Shown piece by piece: positions 1-7,397 of a stretch of DNA of 64,000 nucleotides. Source of the DNA: Synechococcus sp. HJ21-Hayes (GTDB taxonomy: Bacteria > Cyanobacteriota > Cyanobacteriia > PCC-6307 > Cyanobiaceae). A program made the position numbers and the translations under genes. The DNA lies in NCBI RefSeq assembly GCF_024345835.1, contig NZ_JAGQBW010000011.1, forward strand, positions 1 through 64,000, given 5' to 3'. The notes beneath the pieces were generated by a model. It was not told the DNA's origin and did not search any database. It was given only the letters and a program-made list of their open reading frames with translations. Each line of letters starts with the position of its first letter. Positions within the stretch are counted from its first letter, which is position 1.

Positions 1-191
1 CGACCCTGGCCTTGAACTCGGGACTGTGGGTGCGGCGCTTACTCATTGACGGGAGCCCCGATCAGGGGCGGTACCCCGCCTCAGAGACTAACGATGGGGC
101 CTATCCAGAAAAACCAGTCCACCTCACCCTTCGTGTTCCTTCTACTTCAGCTCTATGCGGCCTAGTGATGGCGAGCGCTAGCAGGACAAGG
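1..191. other. Window edge, no gene supported
   Basis: This stretch contains one short forward reading frame (12-230) with no recognisable domain and no plausible ribosome binding site. It runs into the 3' end of the reverse gene that ends at 192. I see no tRNA, terminator or attC-like right end here, so the left border of the accessory island probably lies outside the window. Confidence 0.4.
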
Positions 192-1049
192 CTACTCAGC
201 ATGACTCATCAAGTCATCGATAGCCTTTAATGCTTCAGCTGCTTCCTCACCGCTAGCAAGAAGATCAACGCATAGCCTGCCTGAGCCAGCTGTCTCTAGT
301 GATCCTTCTTCTTCCTCAATCATTAGCACAAGATTCTCAATGCTATATCCATAAGACACGCCCTGAGAGTAGCTGCTTGCTATGTCATCCGCAGAGACCG
401 TGCTGCTCTCAATCCGCAGAGCGGTGACACTGTCAAACTCCAAGCTACTTTCCTTTGAAGCATCACTATTACTTTGATGTGTGCCTAAAAATTCCTCGAT
501 CTTCGACAGATCCAGGCATGAGTCCCACGAGGAATGCCCCATGTCGCCGGATTCCTGATAGACCTCGATATACCCCTTGGAGATTGCTAGTTCTACGGCT
601 GAATCCAGGTGTATACCGTTTACCATGACTAACTTGGAGGTTATTATCCCTATAAAGTCAGTGTCACAAGGGTAGCAACGAGGTGCAGAGGACAATGCTC
701 TTTCCTGGTAGGCCCTAAGGATTTCTTCACTGGTTAGTGCTTGGCATCCTCCCAGCTTTGACCAGAGGTCAGAGAGGGGCATCATAGGTGTATGTGGATG
801 GTCTCCATGAAGTAAAGACTGGATAACGCCTTCAGCAACAAAATCAAGTCGACACGACGAAGTGGGACCATCAGCACATGACCCTATCTCTAGAGAGTGG
901 CGAACATGCTCGGTTTCAAATAGGCATACATTCTCGCCCTCCGACAGCTCGCTGACTTGCTCACAAGCGAGAAGAATTATTGTTGTTGGATCCGCCTGAA
1001 GTATGCGCGAGCGAATTACGGCGCTCGCATCCGTCTGTTTATTGCCCAC
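192..1049 (-). CDS. Unrecognised protein in a putative gene cassette
   Basis: An uninterrupted reverse-strand frame of about 285 codons from a GTG at 1049. The frame stays open to an ATG at 1142, but that longer version would translate through the attC-like palindrome at 1057-1187, so I prefer the internal GTG. I recognise no family. The product has scattered cysteines, an acidic C-terminal half with a run of glutamates near the end, and no clear signal peptide or membrane segment. Base composition is visibly more AT-rich than the genes after 3 kb, with codons such as ATT, AGT and GAT used freely, which suggests recent acquisition. The coding strand is opposite to the orientation usual for cassette genes relative to their attC site. 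Confidence 0.5.
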   Translation of the reverse strand: MGNKQTDASAVIRSRILQADPTTIILLACEQVSELSEGENVCLFETEHVRHSLEIGSCADGPTSSCRLDFVAEGVIQSLLHGDHPHTPMMPLSDLWSKLGGCQALTSEEILRAYQERALSSAPRCYPCDTDFIGIITSKLVMVNGIHLDSAVELAISKGYIEVYQESGDMGHSSWDSCLDLSKIEEFLGTHQSNSDASKESSLEFDSVTALRIESSTVSADDIASSYSQGVSYGYSIENLVLMIEEEEGSLETAGSGRLCVDLLASGEEAAEALKAIDDLMSHAE

Positions 1050-1056
1050 GGCCCAA

Positions 1057-1187
1057 TGCGCTAACAATCCTTGAAATATAGCACTGCTAACGAAGCAGCA
1101 CACCCGCCCTGTGCCTGCAAAAGTATACACCAAGCGAATCAATGCCGGCGATGGTGCTTGCGGGCGGGTGATCCTTGGCGTTATGCA
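1057..1187 (+). other. attC-like recombination site 1 (putative)
   Basis: An imperfect palindrome of about 130 bp. The left end reads GCTAACAATCCTTG and the right end GATCCTTGGCGTTATGC, the layout of an integron attC (AAC at the left, GTT at the right). An inner stem is formed by CACCCGCCC (1101-1109) and GGGCGGGTG (1162-1170). The right half from about 1135 to 1184 is clearly similar to the right half of the element at 1943-2053, with the same GAATCA, CCGGC, TGCTTGCGG/TGCTGCGG, GGTGATC and TTGGCGTTA blocks. The core GTTATGC departs from the strict GTTRRRY consensus. Established knowledge: attC sites vary in length and are recognised by structure rather than sequence. Confidence 0.55.
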
Positions 1188-1195
1188 GACAGCAG

Positions 1196-1897
1196 CTACT
1201 GATAGATAGTATCAAAGTCGGCAACAATATCGTCGACTATCTCCTTAAACATACTCGTTTCATCGTAATCCTCGTCATCCTCTTCGGGATCCCAGTCTTC
1301 AAGCTCAATCTCTACAATGCTGTATTCGATTTCCTCGCTCGAAATGGTGGAATCATTGACACTCATGGTGAGTTCCATTGAGTATCCACAAGCAATTGAA
1401 AATGAATAGATAGACTCATTCTCATTGTCTTCCGACTGGCTTTTCGACAGAAGTGTGACCGTTCCACCGCTAACAACTCTTGTTTCTTCGGGATTCAGTG
1501 AGAATGCATTGGCTATCTTAAGAGCAGTTGCGATATCGTCTGGAATACTTGCCTGCTCCCTCTTTAGCTTTGACTCACCCGCGGGTTTGTGTACCCGATC
1601 TCGGTGTTGACAGCCATACTCATACGTGTAGCCATCGATCTGCGCATTCCTTAGGGCCTCCTTGCATGGATCACCAAGAGTCGAGCTCTCAGAAAGTTGC
1701 TCGTCAATCCAGTCCCAGCAATCATCCCCATTCCATGCACATGAGAAACCTACATTGAGCTCATCACCCCCAGTTTCAATATCGACATCACCGCCATAGC
1801 CAAAAAGTCTAGACTCCTCAATCGAGTTCCCCAATTCTGTAGCTGCTTCTTTTCCCTTCATGCTAATAGAGAGATAACCAGATGCAATGTTTGCCAT
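1196..1897 (-). CDS. Acidic unrecognised protein in a putative gene cassette
   Basis: A 233-codon reverse frame with an ATG at 1897. It fills the segment between two attC-like sites: its stop lies about 10 bp from the right end of site 1 and its start about 45 bp from the left end of site 2. The product is strongly acidic, with a C-terminal run of Asp and Glu and a GDDCWDWIDEQL motif around residues 55-67. The N-terminal part (ANIASGYLSISMKG) loosely recalls small ferredoxin-like alpha/beta proteins found on plasmids and phages, but I cannot assign a family. GC is low compared with the core genome. An acidic protein of this kind could be an immunity or inhibitor protein; that is inference only. 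Confidence 0.55.
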   Translation of the reverse strand: MANIASGYLSISMKGKEAATELGNSIEESRLFGYGGDVDIETGGDELNVGFSCAWNGDDCWDWIDEQLSESSTLGDPCKEALRNAQIDGYTYEYGCQHRDRVHKPAGESKLKREQASIPDDIATALKIANAFSLNPEETRVVSGGTVTLLSKSQSEDNENESIYSFSIACGYSMELTMSVNDSTISSEEIEYSIVEIELEDWDPEEDDEDYDETSMFKEIVDDIVADFDTIYQ

Positions 1898-1942
1898 GAA
1901 GCTATAAGAGGCTGCCTTCAGGTTAATCAGATCTGGATGCCA

Positions 1943-2053
1943 ATGTCAACAACCCCTTGGCGACGCAATGCACCTGGCCCGCGCCACCGAATATCCGCAT
2001 CCAGTGAATCATTCCGGCAAAGGCTGCTGCGGCCAGGTGATCTTGGCGTTAGC
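1943..2053 (+). other. attC-like recombination site 2 (putative)
   Basis: A second imperfect palindrome. The stem arms are CACCTGGCC (1971-1979) and GGCCAGGTG (2031-2039), and the element ends GATCTTGGCGTTAGCC, close to the consensus right end of environmental attC sites (CGTTAGSC). The left end contains GTCAACAACCCCTTGG, which mirrors the right-end TTGGCGTT. About 50 bp of the right half match site 1 with few differences, while the segments on either side are unrelated. That is the pattern expected of cassette recombination sites rather than a duplicated gene. Confidence 0.6.
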
Positions 2054-2115
2054 CAGAGCAAGGGAGATGTGCTGAAGTCGCGAGCGTGGCCACACTGTGA
2101 GCACGTCTGCAGGGT

Positions 2116-2364
2116 GTGGCCGTGGTTCGAGCGAAGCTGGTCAAAATCGGCAATTCGAGAGGGATCCGTCTCGCCAAGCCGCTGCTTGAGGTTGCGGGGC
2201 TGGCTGACGAAGTCGAGATCGAGGCTGCTCCAGGGGTTCTGACCATCAGGCCATCGGCACATCCGAGGGCTGGCTGGGCAGAGGCGGCATCGTCTTTTGA
2301 GGCGGAGGGACTTCTCGATGAGATGAGCGCCACTCGGTTTGATGATGAAGAGTGGTCATGGTGA
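2116..2364 (+). CDS. mazE: MazE-like antitoxin, SpoVT/AbrB domain
   Basis: An 82-codon gene whose N-terminus (RAKLVKIGNSRGIRLAKPLL) is a typical SpoVT/AbrB swapped-hairpin DNA-binding domain. The C-terminal third is acidic and ends in DDEEWSW, as expected of the toxin-wrapping tail of MazE antitoxins. The GTG at 2116 is used here; a GTG at 2122 would fit the family length equally well. The gene begins about 65 bp after the right end of attC-like site 2 and overlaps the start of a mazF-like frame by a few bases. Family knowledge: MazE neutralises the MazF endoribonuclease and represses its own operon. Toxin-antitoxin pairs are frequent in integron cassette arrays, which fits this position. Confidence 0.8.
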   Translation: MAVVRAKLVKIGNSRGIRLAKPLLEVAGLADEVEIEAAPGVLTIRPSAHPRAGWAEAASSFEAEGLLDEMSATRFDDEEWSW

Positions 2365-2691
2365 CCCAAGAATGCGTCTCAAGAGAGGATATCTACCTGG
2401 TTGCATTGAATCCCACGCGAGGATCTGAAGTCAGGACAACAAGGCCTTGTCGTCGTGTCACCGGATGAGCTCAATGCTCATCTTCGTCCTTTCATTGTCG
2501 CGTCTTTTACCACTGGTGGACATCCATGCCCTTTTCGTGTGCGATGCAGTTTGGATGGCAAACACGGCCACGTTGTGGCTGATCAGCTAAGGGCTGTAGA
2601 TCGGGAACGTCTCGTCAGGCGATTGGGGAGTCTGTCGGAGACTCCGCTGAATGAGCTACTGGCTGTTTTGCAGGCGATGTTCGCTGTGTAG
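2358..2691 (+). pseudogene. mazF: MazF/PemK-like toxin, frameshifted
   Basis: The frame opens with an ATG at 2358 overlapping mazE and encodes the classic PemK/MazF start (DIYLVALNPTRGSE...TRPC), then hits TGA at 2466-2468. The rest of the protein continues in another frame from about 2449 to the TAG at 2691 (VVSPDELNAH, MTTGGHP-like FTTGGHPCPF, DQLRAVDRERLVRRLG). Two bases appear to be missing in the codon after TRPC, near 2448. Reconstructed, the protein would be about 112 aa, the normal MazF length. The intact antitoxin beside an inactivated toxin suggests decay of the module. A sequencing error is the main alternative. Confidence 0.75.
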
Positions 2692-2693
2692 AC

Positions 2694-2735
2694 GCCTGGC
2701 TAACACAGCCATGCACCTGACAGCCATCGCACCAT
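2694..2735 (+). other. Possible left half of a third attC-like site
   Basis: Immediately after the mazF stop the sequence reads GCCTGGCTAACACAGCC followed by ATGCACCTGACAGCC. This parallels the left half of site 2 (AACAACCCC, then GCAATGCACCTGGCC) and sits exactly where a cassette's attC should be. No matching right half (GGCTGTCAGGTG followed by TTGGCGTTA) is found before 3060, so the site would be truncated. The support is short and this call is tentative. Confidence 0.35.
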
Positions 2736-3060
2736 TCACCACGGGGCGCGCGGCTCACGGGTGCTGCTGTTTGTGCGTGAGCAGCGCCAGCAGGATGGCC
2801 GCCCCAGCGCCCTCACCGAACCCCTCGTATGCCTGGGGTTTGCGCGCTACGACAGTCATGAGGGCGAGCGGCCGCGTGGCTACCAGTGATGGGCTTGGTG
2901 TTTTGAGGCGGCAGTGTGGGGAAGACAGAAGAAGGCTCACGGCCTCGGGGAGGGCAGCGGCGTGAAAGCGCCGTACTGGCCCTCCCGGTTGATGCGGATG
3001 CCCCCACTGTTGGCGCTGCGCTGGTCGGTGCGGTTCTGTTCAGCAGTCGGGATGGGCGCA
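2736..3060. other. Gene-free stretch between island and core genes
   Basis: About 325 bp with only short overlapping frames on both strands and no family signature. It separates the cassette-like island from the reverse core gene rsmE, whose stop is at 3061. I see no terminator with a T-run and no tRNA. GC returns to the high value of the rest of the window within this stretch, so the island border is probably here. Confidence 0.4.
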
Positions 3061-3780
3061 TCAGCACCCACCCGGCAAGGCCTGGGCGAGCACGGTGATC
3101 AGGGCCGTATCCACGCTCAGGATCCGTTCCCCCAGACCCACCCGCTGCGCGATCACCGATTCGGCCAGTTGCACTTCAAAGGGCACGAAGCCGCCCTCCG
3201 GGCCGATCATCACCACCGCCGGCACCGGCGGCGCTTCCGCAAGCGATGTTGGAGCACCCATATCCGCCAGCCAACAGGGACGTCCCGCACACAGCCCCGG
3301 CAGCTGGTCTTCGATAAAGGGGCGGAACCGCCGGTGCAGATGGACCCTGGGGGCGATCGTGTCGCGGGATCGCTCCAATCCCGCCACCAGAGCTTCCTCA
3401 ACCCTGGCTGGTTGCAACAACGGGCTCTGCCAGTAGCTCTTCTCCACCCGGGCGCTGTGGATCAGGTGCAGGTCGGCGATGCCAAACTCGGCGCACTGCC
3501 GCAGGATCCGGCGCAGCATCTTCGGGCGCGGCAAGGCCAGCACGATCTCAAAGCGATGCCTCGCCGGCGGCGGCTCACTGAGCTGAACGCTCAGCCGCAC
3601 GCCGCTTGGATCAAGGGCTTCGATCACCCCCTGGCCGCACAGGCCGCCGAGCAGACCCACCCGCAGGCTGTCGCCCACCTGCGCTCGCAGCACCTCGCGC
3701 ATGTGCATGGCGCGGTGATCCCGCACCACGGCAACATCGTCAGCGATCCAGTCCTCTGGGTGGAGCAGAACGATGTTCAT
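3061..3780 (-). CDS. rsmE: 16S rRNA m3U1498 methyltransferase RsmE
   Basis: RsmE uses S-adenosylmethionine to methylate N3 of uridine 1498 in 16S rRNA. From ATG 3780 the protein has 239 residues, the family size. It shows an N-terminal PUA-like part (HPEDW, HMREVLRAQVGD) and a C-terminal SPOUT methyltransferase domain with the knot motifs MIGPEGGF and LGERILSVDTAL near the end. The frame stays open upstream to 3978, but that extension is low-complexity and overlaps nothing conserved, so the internal ATG before NIVLLHPEDW was chosen. It is followed by the nuclease gene on the same strand, 52 bp upstream. Confidence 0.88.
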   Translation of the reverse strand: MNIVLLHPEDWIADDVAVVRDHRAMHMREVLRAQVGDSLRVGLLGGLCGQGVIEALDPSGVRLSVQLSEPPPARHRFEIVLALPRPKMLRRILRQCAEFGIADLHLIHSARVEKSYWQSPLLQPARVEEALVAGLERSRDTIAPRVHLHRRFRPFIEDQLPGLCAGRPCWLADMGAPTSLAEAPPVPAVVMIGPEGGFVPFEVQLAESVIAQRVGLGERILSVDTALITVLAQALPGGC

Positions 3781-3832
3781 CGGCTGGCCCTGGGGGTTTG
3801 TCTGACTGTGGTCCCGCACGAGGCCAGCGCCT

Positions 3833-4336
3833 TTAGCTCCGGCGCTGGCGGCGCACCTCCCAGGGCCGGGGGATGCCGCCGGGCGGCTGCCACACCCCGA
3901 AGCGATGGCGGCTCGCCCTGAATTCCGCATCGAGATAGGCAGGGGCGTTGCAGCCATGCAGGTAGCGCCGGTAGGCAAAGGCCTGGCCGTCTTCCACCAG
4001 CGCCAGCCCCAGGTTGCTGTCGCTGATCACCTCGGCCACCAGCCGGCCATAGCGATCTTTGGTGTGGATGTCGAGGGTCACCACAGCGCCAAGCGGTAAC
4101 CGCTGCCGCAGGTAGGCCCGGGCCTGGGCGCCGTAGGGGCTCTGGGCCAGTTCGGGCGCATCAATGCAGGCCAGCCGCACCGTCATGGTCCGCCCGTCCT
4201 CGCGGACGCGGATCGTGTCGCCATCACCGATCGAGAGCACCACGGCTCGAAGGGGCTGGCTACGGCCCGCATTGCAGCCCACCAGGGCCAGCCATCCCGC
4301 CAGCAGCAGGCCCCGAAGCGGTGAAGCTGCCTTCAT
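3833..4336 (-). CDS. Thermonuclease-like lipoprotein (SNase family)
   Basis: A staphylococcal-nuclease-fold protein of 167 aa from ATG 4336. Residues 1-20 form a lipoprotein signal peptide with a lipobox ending in LVGC, so it is probably anchored in a membrane facing the periplasm. The SNase core is clear: DGDTIRV (calcium-binding Asp), VRLACIDAPEL with the catalytic Arg and Glu, and DRYGRLVAEV with the second catalytic Arg. Family members hydrolyse DNA and RNA with calcium, so a role in extracellular nucleic acid turnover or phosphate scavenging is likely. The longer open frame up to 4558 has no conserved content. Confidence 0.82.
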   Translation of the reverse strand: MKAASPLRGLLLAGWLALVGCNAGRSQPLRAVVLSIGDGDTIRVREDGRTMTVRLACIDAPELAQSPYGAQARAYLRQRLPLGAVVTLDIHTKDRYGRLVAEVISDSNLGLALVEDGQAFAYRRYLHGCNAPAYLDAEFRASRHRFGVWQPPGGIPRPWEVRRQRRS

Positions 4337-4757
4337 GAAGCGCTGTGTGGCCAGGTGAAGAGAGGATGCGGGTTGGGCAGCACGTGTTGCCAGGGTGCTG
4401 TGGCCGATTGATGCTGGCAGCAACGGGATTCGGAGGCTCCACAGATGGACGACACCCCCCCTGAGCACCAGATAGGAGCGCGCTGACGATCCGGCCCCTG
4501 CTCCAACACTCTCGACGGATCTCTGGTTTCCCTGGCGTGTGACGTTGTCGCCGTCCATTGCATCGCCCTAGGTGCCCCGGACCCCACGGGAAGCCCCACT
4601 TGTCACCTGGCCCCAGGTGCCAGCGCCGGCAGCTCCGCCATCACCTCAAGCACCAACGCCAACAAGCACACCTCAACGGCCCGGGGCTAACGCTCCGGGC
4701 TTCGTTGTGGCGTCACGCCACTGCATCGCTGGATACCGCGGCCCCCCGAAGCAACCC
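4337..4757. other. Gene-free stretch upstream of hli
   Basis: About 420 bp between the reverse nuclease gene and the hli promoter region. Several short frames exist on both strands, but none has a recognisable domain, signal peptide or conserved start. The two flanking genes diverge, so promoters for both must lie here. I see no convincing small RNA hairpin with a T-run. Confidence 0.4.
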
Positions 4758-4775
4758 TTTACACTTTTTAAAGTT
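4758..4775 (+). promoter_or_regulatory. Possible RpaB/HLR1-like element upstream of hli
   Basis: TTTACACTT is followed directly by TTTAAAGTT, an AT-rich imperfect direct repeat ending 16 bp before the hli start. The HLR1 element bound by the regulator RpaB at cyanobacterial high-light genes is a direct repeat of TTTACA-type half sites with a 10-bp period; here the period is 9 and the second half has one mismatch. The resemblance is suggestive only. Confidence 0.3.
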
Positions 4776-4791
4776 TCTTGAAACTCCGGTC

Positions 4792-4935
4792 ATGGCCGAC
4801 TCCTCCTCCCGCTTCGGTTTCGTTGCCTTCGCTGAAACCTGGAATGGCCGCCTGGCCATGCTGGGCTTCGTGATCGGTCTGGGCACCGAGCTGCTCACCG
4901 GTCAGGGTGTCCTCGCTCAGATCGGCCTGGGCTGA
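4792..4935 (+). CDS. hli: High-light-inducible protein (single-helix Hli)
   Basis: A 47-residue one-helix protein of the chlorophyll a/b-binding superfamily. The signature is FAETWNGRLAMLGFVIGLGTELLTG, of which the ETWNGRLAMLGF part carries the chlorophyll-ligating Glu, Asn and Arg. ATG 4792 gives the compact form typical of picocyanobacterial Hli proteins. Hli proteins sit in the thylakoid membrane, associate with photosystem II assembly factors and quench excess excitation. The gene stands alone: an AT-rich HLR1-like repeat lies just upstream and a strong intrinsic terminator follows. Confidence 0.92.
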   Translation: MADSSSRFGFVAFAETWNGRLAMLGFVIGLGTELLTGQGVLAQIGLG

Positions 4936-4967
4936 GCCCTGCGTTTCCGCGGCCTCTGAAGTCACGC

Positions 4968-4998
4968 ACCCGGATGGTTTTGCCGTCCGGGTTTTTTT
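4968..4998 (+). terminator. Intrinsic terminator after hli
   Basis: The stem CCCGGA (4969-4974) pairs with TCCGGG (4986-4991) across an 11-nt loop, followed by seven T residues. It lies 33 bp after the hli stop and makes hli a monocistronic unit. Confidence 0.85.
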
Positions 4999-5034
4999 GT
5001 CCATTGCCCCTGTTCCCCTCTCCACTCTCCTTCT

Positions 5035-5772
5035 GTGGTTCACGCCCTGGCTTTTGTGTTGGCACCAGCTGCAGACCTGCCGGGCGATCAGGCGAGCTGG
5101 GATCAGCTCGTGCAGGCCCAGAAACGGGGATTGCGCAGTGGTGTGGCTCTGCGCCTCTGCTCCGCACCCGCAACCTGCTCCGACAACCTGCATGTGGAAG
5201 TGGATCGCGGCCTGCTTCAGGCCAGTGGTGATCTGCCAGGCACGGCCAGCCAGTGGTACTGCGACTGCCTGGTGCCCCACTTCGATGTGCACTCCCTGTG
5301 GATGGGCGTGTACGCCATCAGCGGCACAGCTCTGGAGCCTGCCGCACCGATGTTTGGCCCGCCCCTCGAGATCACCCGTTGCCAGTGCCTCGATCGCTTT
5401 CCCCTGCAGGATGCCGGCAACGAAACCTGCTGGTTCTATCCCACCGACAGCGGGCGCTACCTGCGCTGGGAGAACCACCGCCAGATTGAAACCTTGCCCG
5501 GCCTGCTAGCGGATCAGCCTGTTCAGGCCGAGCCCACCCCCTATTCCCGCGAGGCCCTGCATGTGCTCTGGTCGTTGATGGCCGACGACCGCTTCCTGAC
5601 TTGCGTGGGTATCACCTTGGCGGGCAAACGGATCGAATGGCCGCTCCAGGGTGCGAAGCCGGAGCCCTTCGCCACCTGGACAGCCTTTGCGGTGAATGAT
5701 CAGGACGACGAGGGTTTCACCGAGTTGTCGAGCGCCGTGGTGTTCAGCCCTGACCAGCCAGCCAACCCGTAG
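5035..5772 (+). CDS. Conserved-looking hypothetical protein
   Basis: A 245-aa protein from GTG 5035. I do not recognise the family. It is acidic, soluble, without signal peptide or membrane segments, and has a cluster of cysteines in its first half (RLCSAPATCSDN, WYCDCLVPHF, TRCQCLDRF) and many aromatic residues. The Cys pairs could bind a metal or form disulfides; this is inference. Codon use matches the neighbouring core genes. Its 3' end overlaps the convergent DoxX gene by 29 bp. Confidence 0.65.
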   Translation: MVHALAFVLAPAADLPGDQASWDQLVQAQKRGLRSGVALRLCSAPATCSDNLHVEVDRGLLQASGDLPGTASQWYCDCLVPHFDVHSLWMGVYAISGTALEPAAPMFGPPLEITRCQCLDRFPLQDAGNETCWFYPTDSGRYLRWENHRQIETLPGLLADQPVQAEPTPYSREALHVLWSLMADDRFLTCVGITLAGKRIEWPLQGAKPEPFATWTAFAVNDQDDEGFTELSSAVVFSPDQPANP

Positions 5773-6379
5773 TGCCAGACGCCTCGGCCCCGTTCCCAGC
5801 CGCTTGCGGCTGGGTTTCCAGCCATTCCGCAGTTATGCCGGCGTCAAAGGAGAAGCGGCCTGGCCCCACCAGCAGCACAGCCGCGCTACCGCCCAGATAG
5901 AGCACCACCAGCTCCAGCACGTAGATATTCAGGCCACTGGTGAGGATGTGGTGGTACCCCGCCACGGCCATGGTGCTGCTCAGGGCCAGGGCGCCCAGCG
6001 GCGTGAACAGTCCGAAGATCAACAGCCAGGAGCCCAGGATTTCCGCGTAGCCCGCCGCATAGGCCATCAGCAGCGGAAAGGGCAGATGCAGGGCGGCCAC
6101 GTAGTTGGTGGCAAAGCTCTGCGGGTCGGCCAGTTTGTCCTGCCCGTGGTGGATCATCATCACGCCGATGGCCAGCCGCAGCGCCAGCAGCCCCAGGCTC
6201 TGCAGCAGGCCCGGACCCATCAGGTAGCCCTGGATCGCGGAGCGCAGCTTGAGGGGCAAGCTCCAGGGGGCTGCTGCCACCACCGGTTGATCAGCTTTGG
6301 AGCCATTGCGCAGTAAGCCCACCGTGAGGGTGGCGGCACACACGCCAGCCACGATTTCCAGGGGTAGGGGGGTGGCCAT
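5744..6379 (-). CDS. DoxX family membrane protein
   Basis: A 211-aa integral membrane protein from ATG 6379 with four or five hydrophobic helices. The DoxX signature is visible: LRLAIGVMMIHHGQDKL followed by the GYAEILGSWLLIFGLFTPLGAL region. DoxX-family proteins are small quinone-reactive or redox-linked membrane proteins whose substrate is usually unknown; no partner gene is next to it here. The upstream open frame to 6523 is compositionally biased and was not included. It converges with, and overlaps by 29 bp, the gene at 5035-5772. Confidence 0.8.
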   Translation of the reverse strand: MATPLPLEIVAGVCAATLTVGLLRNGSKADQPVVAAAPWSLPLKLRSAIQGYLMGPGLLQSLGLLALRLAIGVMMIHHGQDKLADPQSFATNYVAALHLPFPLLMAYAAGYAEILGSWLLIFGLFTPLGALALSSTMAVAGYHHILTSGLNIYVLELVVLYLGGSAAVLLVGPGRFSFDAGITAEWLETQPQAAGNGAEASGTTGWLAGQG

Positions 6380-6562
6380 GGCCGAGGGATCAGTGGCCCA
6401 AGTCTGGCGAGTGTCGTAACGAACCGTGAAGTAACTGAGGGCCGCTGCGGCCGCCTGTGGCTTGCGTTGATCTCCGCACTTCGCCCCTTGGTTGTGGCGC
6501 CGATGCTCCGGCGTGACTCTCATGTGGGGGATCCCCGTCCGAGTTGCTCGGAAGCCAATCCC

Positions 6563-7336
6563 ATGACCGATTCAACGGGACGCTGGCTGCAAGCCGCTGG
6601 TACTGCGGCTCCCCTGCTCACCGCTTCCCAGGAACTCACCCTTGGTCGCAGTGTGCGGGAGTGGCTGGATTGGCCCGGCGGCCCCGAGGGCGCGCCGGCG
6701 GCTGTGAAACAGCGGGGCTTGAGGGCCCGTGATCGCATGGTGCAGAGCAACCTGCGCCTGGTGATGGCCGTGGCCAAGCGCTACTGGCGCACCGTTCACC
6801 AGCGCGGCCTGGCCATGGAGGATGCCCTGCAGGAAGGCGCCCTTGGCCTCACCCACGCCATCGAAAAGTTCGAGCCGGCCAAGGGCTATCGCCTCTCCAC
6901 CTATGCCTTCTGGTGGATTCGTCAGTCGATCCATCGCTGGCTGGGCAGTGCCGGCCTGGTGCGGGTGCCGTCCAATGTGAGCGAGCTCAGCGCTCGCCTG
7001 CTCCAGGGGGAGGCCAGCAGCCTGAGTGCAAGTGAACGGGAGAGGGCCCTGGCGGCGCTGGCTGTGAGCCACTTGGCCCGCCTCGATGCTCCGGTTGGCG
7101 ACGACAACAGCCCCTTGGGTGAGCTCTTGGCCGCTCCCCAGGATGACCCCCTGCATCAGCTGGATCTGGATCTGCGCCTGCGGCCCCTCAAGGCGGCTCT
7201 CCCCGATGACATGGCCTTACTGCTGGAACTGCAGGTGGAGAAACCCGCTGTGGTGGCCAGGCATCGCGGTGTCAGTCGCCAGGCCATCAGCCAGCAGGCC
7301 ACGAAAGCGATGATGCGCGTGCGGATGTTGGGCTGA
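6563..7336 (+). CDS. Sigma-70 family RNA polymerase sigma factor (group 2/3 type)
   Basis: A 257-aa sigma factor from ATG 6563. A short region 1.2 (SQELTLGRSVREWLDW) is followed by a full region 2 (NLRLVMAVAKRYW, EDALQEGALGLTHAIEKF, GYRLSTYAFWWIRQSI), a reduced region 3 (VRVPSNVSEL) and a region 4 helix-turn-helix (ARHRGVSRQAISQQATKAMMR). The lack of a long N-terminus and its small size separate it from the primary sigma factor. Picocyanobacteria carry several such alternative sigma factors for light and stress responses. The target promoters cannot be read from this window. Confidence 0.88.
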   Translation: MTDSTGRWLQAAGTAAPLLTASQELTLGRSVREWLDWPGGPEGAPAAVKQRGLRARDRMVQSNLRLVMAVAKRYWRTVHQRGLAMEDALQEGALGLTHAIEKFEPAKGYRLSTYAFWWIRQSIHRWLGSAGLVRVPSNVSELSARLLQGEASSLSASERERALAALAVSHLARLDAPVGDDNSPLGELLAAPQDDPLHQLDLDLRLRPLKAALPDDMALLLELQVEKPAVVARHRGVSRQAISQQATKAMMRVRMLG

Positions 7337-7397
7337 ACCCAGGGAGCACGGGGGGCGAAGGTCTGCCCCAGTCCTAGCCAGAGTGGGGCTGATCGGA

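Noticed and set aside
12-230. Short forward ORF at the window edge
   Set aside because: No domain, biased composition and overlap with the 3' end of the reverse gene; probably chance.
2914-3921. 335-codon forward ORF
   Set aside because: Lies antisense to rsmE and the nuclease gene; Arg/His/Gln/Pro-rich composition typical of shadow frames in GC-rich DNA.
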